DNA from: Aedes albopictus
Taxonomy: Eukaryota; Arthropoda; Insecta; Diptera; Culicidae
NCBI RefSeq assembly: GCF_035046485.1
Contig: NC_085137.1
Location: 312,491,164 to 312,555,163, forward strand
DNA length: 64,000 nt
Direction: 5' to 3'
Part shown: positions 42,456-53,394 of the stretch, piece after piece
How positions within the stretch are numbered: the first letter of the stretch is position 1
Layout of the letters: every line of letters begins with the position of its first letter
Notes under the pieces: generated by a model
Databases searched by the model: none
The model's input: only the letters and a program-made list of their open reading frames with translations
What the model was told of the DNA's origin: nothing
Position numbers and translations under genes: made by a program

Positions 42456-42570
42456 CCCGGGAACGGTCGCATCGTGTACTGAGTACACGCACCATGAAAA
42501 ATACACGCATGTGGTACACAGCGTGAGCGTGACGTCGTTGCAGGTAGTTAAAGACGCGACTGCTCGAGGG
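42456..42570. mobile_element. 115-bp TTAA-flanked MITE
   Basis: TTAA at 42452-42455 and 42571-42574 flanks CCCGGGAACGGTCGC and, inverted, CCCTCGAGCAGTCGCG. Inner GTGTACTGAGTACAC is a hairpin. TTAA duplication plus CCC start suggests piggyBac-type mobilisation (inference). Confidence 0.55.
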
Positions 42571-42574
42571 TTAA

Positions 42575-43878
42575 TAGAGGACTCGATGTCGATGCTCAAG
42601 CCAATCAACTTGAATTTAGATAAATTAAATGCAGTTAAGAATATTTGAAATGTTGGTACCCGATTGTTATTAAATTTAGTGAATTATGGCACAAAGTCCC
42701 CAAAATAGGTTCCCCTGCCCAAATGGTCTCAAACCATAATTAACCCCACCGTCCATAATGGTGAGATGATAGAAAACATAAAACACAAGCCACCAGTTAG
42801 TAGCGGCACGGCGGCGAGGCGGTTTGTTTCATCCTAATCGCATTTCACCGCCCGCATCTCTCGGATGAAAATCACCGAAAACTCAGCCACACCTTCGTTA
42901 TGAGTAGATGATACCTACGTACGATTATGCCGAGGAGGAGATCTACCAAACACGCGCCCGCTCACTCTTCGCGGGCGGCAGTGGCCACTAATTACCGGCG
43001 GCCGTGACCAATTGGCGGTTCCTGTGATCATGATCCGTCGTCGTCGTCGTCGTTGGCTTGCCAGGTCGACCATCGCGTCGCTTGTTGGTCGGTTTGGTGA
43101 GCTGCGGCGATCAAGGTGAAGGTCATTTTATGGTTGTCTTATTTTGATGGTCTGCCTCGAATCGAATGCTTGATCCCGCCGGTGAGGTATCATGTATAGG
43201 TACAAAGCGTGCCGCCGGCCGGCCGGGCTGCCATCGATAATCTGTCAAAAGTGGCGTTTGAGATCACCCGTCATCACCGGACCACACCGGGCGGAGGAGT
43301 GTACGATTCGATTCGATTGGTTCTGGTGGGCTGGGCTGTGGAGGAGGCACCGATCCGTTAAGGTCGGTAATTTTCGCCAAAATGTGATTGCTTAATTATT
43401 TGTGGTTTTGTGATGGCAGCTGCTAAGAGAATGCAATCTTGAGATAATCGACATCAGGGTGTGATTCTTACCTGAGGAGAAGGAGTGGATCCAACTTCGC
43501 TGTAGGTAAATTTATTGAAATTAGTTGCAATTTTGGTGGTCATTGATGAGGTGACTTATATTTATTTCAGTTTTAATGTGTATTTTGCTTCATTCGCTCA
43601 GCCAGAACTGATCAGAACTCGCTGGGGGTCCCTCTCTCTACATGGACTGGACTCGGAAATGCACCTCAGCAAAAACTCAAACGAATGCGGAATGATGCTG
43701 TCGTCGTTGATGATGATGGTAGATGCTGACAGCGACTCAGGGCTGGTAATGGACAAACAGCGAAACAGCAGTTTATTAAAAATTAAGTTATAACTATTAC
43801 TACACTTACTACAATTCATCTATATCTATACTGACGCTACGGTGTGGCCAGCCCAATGCAGCCTTTTGTTTTATTCTC
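42575..43878. other. Low-copy-looking island D
   Basis: CG-rich between about 42790 and 43380, with a GTCGTCGTCGTCGTCG triplet run at 43037. ORFs of 67-92 residues show no domain. Looks like host non-coding DNA (intron, enhancer or UTR). Confidence 0.4.
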
Positions 43879-45610
43879 TTAGCAATTTTGGGAAAATCTG
43901 CATAACAGATCTAAAAACTGGTTGATTTTCAGCTGCACCAGAAGGTTGCTGACAGCAGGGTCTCCACCTGCCCCGACCCTTGCCGGGGACCTCTTTCCAA
44001 CCGCGGGCTCGGATCCAACCCAATAGACCGACGCCACGACAGCACCGCTACCGGGACTTTCTCTCCGCGGCCACTTAATCGCTGTAAGGGTCGATCTCGA
44101 CCGCAGGGCACCGGTATGACCTACGAAGCCAACTCCGAACCCCTGGATCACCTCTTGTACTGCATCTGGACTAGCCATTCTCCGAGTCCACGCGCCACCT
44201 CCTTTGTAGCTCCCAAACGATATGGGACGCCGTTGAAACGGCGTTCTAGCCAAACTCATCCCTACACATCCTCTGGACCAAGTTGTCCGGATTTGTGTCC
44301 CCCCGTATGTGGCAAGCATGCGGTCACGCATTGTGCGAAAACGCGGGCACACGAACAAAACGTGTTCCGCCGTTTCCTCTAAACCATTGCACATTGGGCA
44401 TTCGGGAGAATCCGCATGCCCGAAACGGTGTAGATACTGTCGGAAGCAACCATGACCTGTAAGGACCTGTGTCAGGTGGAATGTAACTTCCCAATGGCTC
44501 CTATTAATCCAACTATCTACCCTCGGTATAAACCTATGGATCCACCTTCCTTTGGTGGAACTGTCCCACGTGCGCTGCCATTTGACCATAGAGGCCATCC
44601 TGGCAGTCCTGCGTATGCCTCTTGTGCCGCTCATTTCGAAGCACTCCATGTCCTCACTGATAAGAATTCTGATAGGCACCATACCAGTAATGACGCAGAG
44701 AGCGTCGTGTGACACGGTACGGTACGCGCTCGCAACCCTCAGGCACATAAGCCTGTAAGTACTTTCCAGCTTCCCTCGGTAGCATTCAGTACTTAGCGCG
44801 GTGCCCCAGGTCGGGCCGCCATATCTAAGTATGGACGTAGCAACACTAGCCAGAAGCTTGCGCTTACTGGCGTACACCGCAGAGCTATTGGACATCATCC
44901 GGGACAGTGCCGCAATAGCTGTGGAGGCTCTTTTACAGGCATAATCTACGTGGCTACCGAAGGTAAGCTTATCGTCGATCATCACGCCCAAGTGTTTGAC
45001 GGAGCGCTTTGACAGGATAGTGCACTCTCCTACACTGATCTCCGTCTGCTGCTCCGACTTCCGGTTGTTAACAACCGTCACTCTGTCTTGTGGTGAGCCA
45101 GATCCAGTTTCCTGGATCGCATCCACGCCTCCACAACCTTGATCGAGTGGACGGTAGTCAACTTCACCTCCTCGATCGTTTCACCGTAGATTTCGAGCGT
45201 AGTGTCGTCGGCAAATCCGACAATCTCCACTCCCACTGGGTACTCTAACCTCAACACCTCGTCGTACATGACATTCCATAACACCGGACCCAGGATGGAA
45301 CCTTGCGGGACTCCTGAGGTTATGTGAAAGCATTTTCGACCCACCTCCGTGTCGTAGACTAGTACACGATTTTGAAAGTAACTTCCGAGAATCTTGTACA
45401 GGTACTCCGGTATCCCCAGACGCAAGAGCGCATCGGCAATAGCAGACCAGCTGGCGCTATTAAACGCATTCCTTACATCCAGAGTCACTACCGCGCAAAA
45501 GCGAATTCCCCTCCTCTTAGGCTCGAGTGCTTTCTCGGCGGTTTTTGTAACCGACAAGATAGCGTCTACGGTGGACCTCCCCTTCCGGAAGCCGTACTCA
45601 TCCCCGATAG
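43879..45610 (-). pseudogene. R1-clade LINE, RT and C-terminal zinc domain
   Basis: Minus strand from about 45600: GFRKGRSTVDAIL-type start, AVVTLDVRNAFNSASWSAIA (catalytic D), SGVPQGSILGPVLWNVMYDE, VEIVGFADDTTLEIYGETIE (FADD catalytic box), LDLAHHKTE; a single-base shift near 45090; then the thumb region VKHLGVMIDDKLTFGSHVDY. The C-terminal gag-like zinc motif ECPMCNGLEETAEHVLFVCP (C-x2-C-x8-H-x4-C) lies near 44390. The layout and GHGCFRQYLHRFG block are typical of R1-clade pol. The N-terminal endonuclease is missing. One frameshift separates two otherwise long ORFs (159 and 415 residues), so it is comparatively young. Confidence 0.9.
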
Positions 45611-45616
45611 ACAGTC

Positions 45617-46128
45617 ATGCGTCACCCCATATGTAGCTCAAAAACGAAGTGGGTGATAGCCGTTGAAATGGTATTACAGCTAAACTCGTCTTTACACTTC
45701 ATCTGGACAAGATTGTCCTGAGTAGTGTCCTCCCCGCATGTGGCAAACATGCGGTTACACATTGTGCAAACGCATCATCTCAAAGTGTTTGACGGAGCGC
45801 TTCGAAGTGGTAGTGCAAACGCCTACCTGGCTTGCTACAGTTTTGTAGTAAGCCTATTCCAGTTTCCTTGATCTCATCCCCGCCTCCACAACCTCGATCG
45901 AATAGGGAGTAGTCAATTCCATTTTTTCGATCGATTCAGCGCAGACTTCCAGCGTAATGTTGTCAGAGAAGCCGACGATCTCCACACCCACCGGGAACTT
46001 TAAGTTCATCACCTCGTCGTCAACACCGGGCCCAGGATAGAACTTTGCGAGACTCCTGAGGTTATGTGAAATTACTTCCTACCCACCTCCGTGTCGTGAA
46101 CCAGTACTCGATTCTGCAAGTAACTTTC
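45617..46128 (-). pseudogene. Second R1-clade copy, 3' part
   Basis: Parallels the first copy: TGTGGCAAACATGCGGTTAC corresponds to TGTGGCAAGCATGCGGTCAC at 44311. Then, after an internal deletion at about 45785, AAGTGTTTGACGGAGCGCTT corresponds to 44993, followed by ATCTCCACACCCACCGGGAA and CACCTCCGTGTCGTGAACCA. More diverged than copy one. The sequence continues at 49405 after a 3.3-kb insertion. Confidence 0.8.
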
Positions 46129-46517
46129 AATTGGTGTATTTAGTGCTGACCTAAGAACAATCACGACATTCACGAAATGGTATTAAGGTACCGTAATCCG
46201 GGGTAACATTGATCAGAATTTTCGATCTTTCTTGAATAATTCTCTTGTTAAAGCAAATGTTACATGTTTTATATTTTTAAAACAAGTACTGGCCCTCTGA
46301 CTATGTGTTAAACTACTCGGAAAAGTATTGTAAAACTTTTAAACATGTTTAAATAGACTTTTTAATCTTATTTTTGATTTTGTTGATTTGGGGTAACATT
46401 GATCATGTCAGTGATCAATGCTCGTTTGGGTTGAAAATACTCTTATTAACTAAATTCGGGGTCGCTGATTTCGAATATTTTGTCCAAATTCTTACAAATT
46501 ATGTACTTTTTGAGTTA

Positions 46518-48873
46518 TCATATATATAAAAGCCCAGAGTTGTCTGTCCTTCCGTCACGCTTTGAAATGTTTCATTGAAATGTTTCACCATAATTGTATC
46601 GCTTTAAAAAAAATAAAAAGAACTTTTTTGGAATGATCTGGAACATCAATATTCTGAAAATTCCAAGAACTTTCTGGAAGCTACTGAAAGCTTCAGAAGA
46701 AAAGAAGGTTCTGGAATTTTCCGGAGTATTGAATTTCTTAAACATTCGAGACCTTCTAGAAGTTTCTGGACGCTCCAGAAAGAGATGCAATAATATGAAA
46801 CATCTTCTTTTTCTTGGACGTTATGTCTTGGAACAAAACATGCTTCTCAGCCTGGGCTAATTTTGTGGAAATTACTGAAAGTTTCAGAAAAAAAAAAGAA
46901 GAACGTTCTGGAATGTTCTGAATTATTAAACTACTTTAATTTTCGAGAACTTTCCGGTAGTCTCTGGAAGTTCTCTTACCCTAGCATCTCTAACCCTCAG
47001 CATAATTTTGCTTAATACCCACGAGTTTATTGCTCGGCTGTATTTGCTACGAACATTAATTCACGGTGACTGAAAAGAAATGAAAAATTCGCAGTTCCTG
47101 GGAAGCTTCTAGAAGTTTCTTACCATTTCAGAGATTACAACCCTATAACAGTTAATGGTGTGTACCGTAATCCGGGGTAACATTGATCAGAATTTTCGAT
47201 CTTTCTTGAATAATCCTCTTGTTAAAGCAAATGTTACAAGTTTTATATTTTTAAAAGAAGTACTGGCCCTCTGAGTTTGTGTTAAGCTACTTGAAAAAGT
47301 ATTGTAAAACTTTAAAACATGTTTAAAAGGGTTTTTAAATCTAATTTTTGATTGTATTGATTTGGGGTAACATTGATCATGTCAGTGATCAATGTTCATT
47401 TGTGTTGAAAATACCCTTACTTACTAAATTCGGGGTCGCTGATTACGAATATGTTGTCTAAATTCTTACAAATAATGTACTTTTTAAGTTATTTAAGGAT
47501 TAAAATCCTCTAAACCACGAATAACGCCTAAAGGTAGGCAATGGCTTAAGGAATTGATTGTCGACTTTTAATAAATCGTAAATTTTACTGAAAAATAGCA
47601 TTTTCATATAAGTTTCGTTTATTAAATCCAACTCTAGGATATCATATTGAAGTAATACAGTGATTTCGAACCTCATATTATATTTAGTATTCACGCCAAG
47701 CATGAATGTTTGACAGTGTATCTCATTGCGTTACGAAACAGTTATGGAAAAAATCGATTTAATTCAATGTTTATGAAATTCAATTTTCATAAATTGCATG
47801 TCATTTAATAGCTGAATGATAGCAGATTACGATATACCATTCGATAGCAGAAGCTGATTCAATGTAAAATGCTTGTTTGAACATTTCATGAGGTGGGTCA
47901 AGCCGATCAATGTTACCCCGTTGATCAATGATACCCCGGATTACGGTACTTGGAAGTATGCCTTCTGGCGTTTTTCATTTCTGAATACATACATGATAGT
48001 ATACCTTCTGGCGCTTCTGATGAGTCCATTGCTGAGTGAAATATTTCGCATATTTACAATGGCTTCTGAGGAAACTTCTGGAAATTGTTATTCCAGAATG
48101 CTCAAGAATCTCCTTGAGGGATGACCATTTTCTAAATCTAAATTAAGGAGGTCAAAAACGGCATATGAATCCAGGTGTTGTCTATCTGTCCTCCCGTCAC
48201 GCTTAGCAAAGTTTGACTGAGATATTTTACGTATATTTCAGTGAGGCCAGCATGATATGATCTGATTGTTCGAGGTTGAAGTCGAATCGAAGTCGAAGTT
48301 CGAATTGAATTCGTAGAAGCTCCTTTTCTATCAGAACATCAATGTAATTCGAGAGGTTCCTGTTTCAAATATGAAGACATTTTTCTAACTTTCCTGGGTA
48401 AAAAGGAAGAAGCAGAAGAGAAGAACAATATTCTAGAACGAGAAGAAGATAAAGATACGCATGTTTTTGGAATATTCTAAAACATTCTCTGATGCAGGAA
48501 ATGCTAAAAATGTTCGTGAATTTTCGACAAATAATGGAATATTTAGAACCATTATGTTTCTAATTCTAAAAAATAGGCACATTCCTGTGAGAATCAGGAG
48601 AGAAATCGAAGATTCATGAACATTCTCGAACATTCTTCGTAGGAATGGATTCGAACAAAAAGAGTTACTCAGAATTGCTCAGAGTTGCTCCGGATTTCAC
48701 AGTGTCTTGCCCCCAGCGAAGAGATTGAGTAGTAGGAAATTCTAGAACACTTCAGAGGAATGTATATAGTTTATAAATAAAGTTGTAGATAAGCAAAAAA
48801 AAAAAAACATTTTAAGCCATCGTCATAATTCTTGGGATCGTGAAAACGTGGCTAGCCACGTCGGGTCAGCTAG
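46518..48873 (+). mobile_element. Non-autonomous Helitron (1.57 kb without its own insertion)
   Basis: Starts TCATATATATAAAAGCCC after A; ends with the perfect palindrome ACGTGGCTAGCCACGT (48846-48861), CGGGTCAG and CTAG, before T. The uninterrupted site AGTTATTTAAGGATTAAAAT in the inner X copy (47487) confirms A|T insertion without duplication. GTTGTCTGTCCTTCCGTCAC near the 5' end recurs as GTTGTCTATCTGTCCTCCCG at 48178, an internal duplication. ORFs inside are short and featureless; no Rep/helicase. Confidence 0.85.
47165..47946 (+). mobile_element. TA-MITE 'X', inner complete copy (782 bp)
   Basis: CCGTAATCCGGGGTAACATT at the left, its inverse at the right, TA at 47163-47164 and 47947-47948. 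It lies inside the Helitron that itself lies inside another X copy. Words GGGGTAACATTGATCA and TGATCAATGTTACCCC occur at both ends and about 200 bp inward. No transposase. TA duplication implies Tc1/mariner-type mobilisation. Confidence 0.9.
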
Positions 48874-49404
48874 TTTTAAGATTAAAATCCTCCAAACCGC
48901 GAATAACGCCTAAAGGTAGGCAATGGCTTAATGATTTGAAGGCCTACTTTTAATAAATCGTATATTTTACTGAAAAAGAGCATTTTTATAAAAGTATCGT
49001 TTATTAAATCCAACTCTAGGATATCATGTTGAAGTAAAACAGTGATTTCGAACCTCATATTGTATCTAGTATTCATGATATGCATGAATGTTTGACCACG
49101 TATCTCACTGCGTTACGAAACACAATTATGGAAAAATCGATTTATTTCAATGTTTATGAAATTAAATTTTCAAGAATTACATATCATTTAATAGCTAAAT
49201 AATAGCAGATTACGATATACCATTCGATAGCAGAAATAGATTCAATGTAAAATGCTTGTTTGAACATTTCATGAGGTCCGTCAAGCCGATCAATGTTACC
49301 CCGCTGATCAATGATACCCCGTTTTACGGTATTTTTTTTTTATTTTTTGACGATTTTAAGAATCATAAGTGTCGTGTATTGTTTCGCGTCTCGTTTCGTA
49401 AATG

Positions 49405-49962
49405 TCTGCAAGTAACTTCCGAGAATCTTGTACAGGTACCCGGATATCCCCAGCCGCAGTAGCGCATCGGCAAAAGCCACCCAACTGGCGCTATTGAACG
49501 CATTCCTTACATCCAGGGTTACTACTGCACAGTAGTGAATCCCCCTCTTCTTACATTGGAGCGCTAACTTGACTGTTTTTGTTTTTCGAACAGGATAGCG
49601 TCTACGGCCGATCTCCCCGTTCGAAAGCCGAACTGTTTGCTCGAGAGAACTTTAACACCCTCGAGAACCTTCCCGCCGTGTCGATCAAGCATATTGGTCT
49701 ATATTCCAACGGGTCTCCTGGTGGTTTCCCCCGGGTGGTTGCGGGAGCCTCGCAATTGCTACTTCTAAGTCCAAGTTCAGAACTCCGTCCAGGCCTGGGG
49801 CCTTACTTACGCTAAGGGCCTTTGCTATCCTCTTAAGTTTCTCATTGGTGTCCCTCGCATCATCGCCAGCCTCAGTCCCTGGCTGTCCTACGAAAGGAGG
49901 CCAAGGGTTAGGATTGGAGATTGCTCTGTGGGAGCCATTACACCTTGCCTTGGCCATCACTA
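49405..49962 (-). pseudogene. Second R1-clade copy, 5' part
   Basis: Minus strand translation includes AISNPNPWPPFVGQPG, TNEKLKRIAKALSVSKAPGL and DGVLNLDLEVAIARLPQP, the start of R1-type RT (KAPGxDG box); closer to the break the RT palm text parallels 45400-45600. Joins 45617-46128 when the nested insertion is removed. The frame is broken; no endonuclease. Confidence 0.8.
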
Positions 49963-50310
49963 TCCTGTAGCCGTCACCTTACCAAAAACCTGCGCTATCG
50001 TTAGTCACGAGTCACGATTCGTGACACTTAGGTGACAAGTGTGCTACCTGGGCGGAGTTGCGCTATTTTCATCGCACTGACGGGGCTGTCACTTTGGGTA
50101 TAGCCGACGTGATACAGCACTTCCTATTTTTGCCGCTGAATGCCAGAACAGTTACTGTTTGAGCCGCACCTCAGTAGTGAACAAACGCTCTGGACCTATC
50201 ATCTCAGCCTCGGTGAAGTCATGTCAAGGGCTGCACTACCGTGTAACCAATTTCAAAGTTATTGCTATTCAGATTTATTGTTTTTAAATTTAGGAAGTAC
50301 AAGCTTAAGC
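49963..50310. other. Unassigned spacer
   Basis: Contains CACGAGTCACGATTCGTGAC, a short palindromic cluster, and no gene. Confidence 0.3.
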
Positions 50311-52374
50311 AACGGCGTGGAGAATGTAGGCACGGGAGCCCACGGCAACGGAGAAAACGACGACGCCAGTGCAGCGAAGGACGGAAATGAACCAACTCCC
50401 ACGCTGAGGGAAGTTATAGATGCCATTCACCAGCTCAAAACCAACAATAAGCAGCTGGTAAGGATGGTATCGCAGCTGAACTCATCAAGCTGGGCCCAGA
50501 AAAGTTGGCCACCTGTCTGCATCGGCTGATAGTCAGGATCTGGGAAACCGAACAGCTACCGGAGGAGTGGATGGAAGGAAGGGGTGATCTGCCCCATTCA
50601 CAAGAAAGGCGACCATTTGGAATGTGAGAACTTCAGGGCGATCACTATTTTGAATGCCGCCTACAAAGTGCTATCCCAGATCATCTTCCGTCGTCTGTCA
50701 CCTAAAACAAATGAGTTCGTGGGAAGTTATCAAGCTGGCTTCATCGACGGCCGGTCGACAACGAACCAGATCTTTACCGTACGGCAAATCCTACAGAAAT
50801 GCCGTGAATACCAGGTCCCAACGCATCACCTGTTCATCGACTTCAAAGCGGCATACGATAGTATCGACCGCGCAGAGCTATGGAGAATCATGGACGAAAA
50901 CGACTTTCCTGGGAAGCTGACTAGACTGATTAAAGCAACGATGGACGGTGTGCAAAACTGGGTAAGGGTTTCGGGTAAACAATCCAGTTCATTCAAATCT
51001 CGCCGGGGACTGCGACAAGGTGATGGACTCTCATGCCTACTCTTCAACATCGCTCTGGAAGGTGTGGTGCGACGAGCCGGGCTTAACAGTCGAGGAACAA
51101 TTTTCACAAAATCCGGTCAATTTGTGTGCTTTGCGGACGACATGGATATTATTGCCAGAACATTTGGAACGGTGACAGAACTGTACACCCGCCTGAAACG
51201 CGAAGCAGCAAAGGTCGGACTGGTGGTGAATGCCTCAAAAACAAAGTAGGGTAAGTGTTACAATTATGGTTATAGTACCAATCATTCGCCATAGTTGATT
51301 TTCACCCTTTAACGGCGTAAACCAGCAAGAAAAAAATTGTGAACAACAGATCACGTTCACAAAAGATGGTTGCACTCATTTAAATTCCACATTTTGCTCA
51401 AATTATAGTAGAAATAAATCATTTTCCTTAAAATTTCGGCTTCCTTGCACCCTTTTTCGCCATAGTGTACCAGTTATGGCTAATCCCATAAGGAATGCAT
51501 GCAAATAGTGCGAAAAGGAACCGAAGTTAAAAAACGTAACCATAATTGGTACAGGGTTCCTATCATTGGCACACGCTGTAATAAATACTTAAAGCAGTTT
51601 TGGCTCCGATTCTATATTTTTCCTGTAAAGTGTAGAAACTTAGCTATCTTTTAACATATTGATGACATTCGTAGATCTTCTCGCTATTTTTGTACAAATA
51701 GTTTTCCTTAGATAGTGCCATAATTGGTACATCCACCCTACATGCTGGTAGGCGGAACCGAACACGACCGGATCCGTCTGGGTAGTAATGTTACGATAGA
51801 CGGGGATACTTTCGAGGTGGTGGAGGAATTCGTCTATCTCGGATCCTCACTGACGGCTGACAACAACGTGAGCCGTGAAATTCGGAGGCGCATCATCAGT
51901 GGAAGTCGGGCCTACTACGGGCTCCAGAAGAAACTGCGGTCGCAAAAGATTCACCCACGCACCAAATGCACCATGTATAAAACGCTAATAAGACCGGTGC
52001 TTCTCTACGGGTACGAGACATGCACCATGCTCGAGGAGGACCTGCAAGCACTCTGAGTTTTCGAGCGTCGCGTACTAAGGACATTCTTCGGCGATGTGCA
52101 GGAGAACGGTGTGTGGCGGAGAAGGATGAATCACGAGCTCGCTGCACTTTACGGCGAACCCAGCATCCAGAAGGTGGCCAAAGCCGGAACGATACGGTGG
52201 GCAGGGCATGTTGCAAGTATGCCGGATAACAACCCTGCAAAGCTGGTGTTTGCAACTGATCCGGTTGGCACAAGAAGGCGTGGAGCGCAGAGAGCACGAT
52301 GGGCGGACCAGGTGGAGCGTGATCTGGCGAGCATTGGGCGCGACCGAGGATGGAGAGTGATGTTGAACAAATAA
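50311..52374 (+). pseudogene. RTE-like LINE 'A', best copy (RT and C-terminus)
   Basis: Order: linker with HGNGENDDASAAKDGNEPTP; frame changes near 50450-50580; RT fingers ICPIHKKGDHLECENFRAIT; SYQAGFIDGRSTTNQIFTVR; HLFIDFKAAYDSIDRAELWR (catalytic D); LRQGDGLSCLLFNIALEGVV; QFVCFADDMDIIARTFGTVT (intact ADD box); VVNASKTK; [MITE 51249-51738]; YMLVGGTEHDRIRLG; EFVYLGSSLTADNNVSREIR; TMYKTLIRPVLLYGYETCTM; stop TGA at about 52054; ENGVWRRRMNHELAALYGEP; TIRWAGHVASMPDNNPAKLV to stop TAA at 52372-52374. RT itself is open for 221 residues (50584-51249). The endonuclease is absent (5' truncated). RTE-type naming is from the C-terminal GVWRRRMN and RWAGHVxRM blocks. Confidence 0.88.
51249..51738. mobile_element. 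490-bp TA-MITE 'GGGTAA', copy 2, in LINE A
   Basis: GGGTAAGTGTTACAATTATG and, inverted, GGGTGGATGTACCAATTATG are flanked by TA (51247-51248, 51739-51740). The other LINE A copy gives the empty site AACAAAGTACATGCTGGT at 35528. Words CCATAATTGGTAC and CCATAGTGTACCAG recur. A central CCCATAAGGAATGCATG corresponds to CCCATAAGAATTCAATG in copy 1. Confidence 0.87.
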
Positions 52375-52395
52375 ATGTAATGTATGTAAGCTTAA

Positions 52396-52511
52396 CCCTT
52401 CAGCGCGCGCGCTGTTGTAAAAAGTACAACACTACCAAAAAAACCTCGCTCTTCGTATACAGCGCAAGCGCGGTGCAGTTTCGGTTGCTTGATGGCGCGC
52501 GTCCTGGAAGG
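52396..52511. mobile_element. 116-bp TTAA-flanked MITE
   Basis: TTAA at 52392-52395 and 52512-52515; ends CCCTTCAGCGCGCGCG and, inverted, CCTTCCAGGACGCGCGCC. GTTGTAAAAAGTACAAC is an inner hairpin. Related to 42340-42451. Confidence 0.6.
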
Positions 52512-52559
52512 TTAAGCAATCTTTATAAGAAACTAGCTGAATGACCCGGCTTTGCTCGG

Positions 52560-53394
52560 GTTTGTTTATTAAGGAAGATTGAAGCAAATGCGAAGTCCAT
52601 CATAGCCGAAGACTATGCTGAAGATGAAGAGATTCCAGGTGACATAAAAGCCATATGAAAATACTGTCAAAAAGCTAGAGTTCCGAAGCATACTTAGTTT
52701 ACTAAACTATAAATCAAATGATACATTTGTACGGCATAGCTTGGCATTGTATTGACCGCACAACATACAAATTTATAGAATGAAAATCAAAAAAGCCATT
52801 CAATTAAAAACAGTAGCTGTGTTCAAAAGAAAAAGACTAAGCTGAAGAGAGAAGATCAAGTTCAATACCATAACTTGAATTTTATTTTCGTTTCTGCCAA
52901 CATGGCCACATAGTATTTGCTAAATTTATTAGTTTCATAGCTCATGATTCTTCATGTTTTGCTTTGACAACAAACAGTTCAAAATAAATTAAAGCTAAAT
53001 CATGTGCTCTCACCATTTTTCAACGGCACTTTGAAAAAGTGTTAAGTTTTTATACATCTCAGGTTCCATAGACAAATGTTACAAAGACATGGACGTTTCA
53101 AATAAGTTTTCGTTGCGTGCTCAGTGACCCATCAATTTCTTAATCTGTAGAAATATGTTTGCGTTACAACATGTAAACGCTTGCTGTCCGACTCGTTTAC
53201 GCTCGTCGGACTTTAAAAAGGGATAACACCTCTGTTCGCATTCTACCGGGCAAATGCTTGGATATGCTGTTCGCCTAGAAGTGAATCGACGCAAACACGG
53301 CGCATCGGACTTTCGGAACATCGGCGGCTTTCTGCCGCCGATGTTCCTCAGTCCTCCATACAGTTACAACGCAAAAATTTTCCAGAGGTTGTTA
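52560..53394 (-). other. Helitron 3' segment outside the satellite
   Basis: AT-rich, with a palindromic CATCGGCGGCTTTCTGCCGCCGATG at 53319-53343 in two pieces of CATCGGCGGC and complement. No coding domain recognised. Confidence 0.5.

Larger units (their letters stand above)
46191..49329 (+). mobile_element. TA-MITE 'X', outer copy (split by Helitron)
   Basis: CCGTAATCCGGGGTAACATT at the left and CCGTAAAACGGGGTATCATT (inverted right end) are flanked by TA at 46189-46190 and 49330-49331. Its two halves, 46191-46517 and 48874-49329, join to the same layout as the 782-bp inner copy. Repeated word GGGGTAACATTGATCA marks both ends and the middle. Confidence 0.85.
46129..49404. mobile_element. 3.3-kb nested insertion, level 1 (unclassified retrocopy)
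   Basis: A 14-16 bp duplication (TCTGCAAGTAACTTTC at 46113-46128, TCTGCAAGTAACTTCC at 49405-49420) brackets the whole nest inside the second R1 copy. After removing the inner elements about 135 bp remain: 46129-46188 and 49332-49404 (TTTTATTTTTTGACG, GTGTATTGTTTCGCGTCTCG). TSD length suggests LINE-mediated insertion, but I cannot classify the remnant. Confidence 0.65.

Noticed and set aside
43879..45126. 415-residue ORF as a host gene
   Set aside because: It is the C-terminal half of an R1-clade LINE with the CPMCNG...H..C zinc motif; the C-terminal 100 residues after the zinc motif look like readthrough of LINE sequence.
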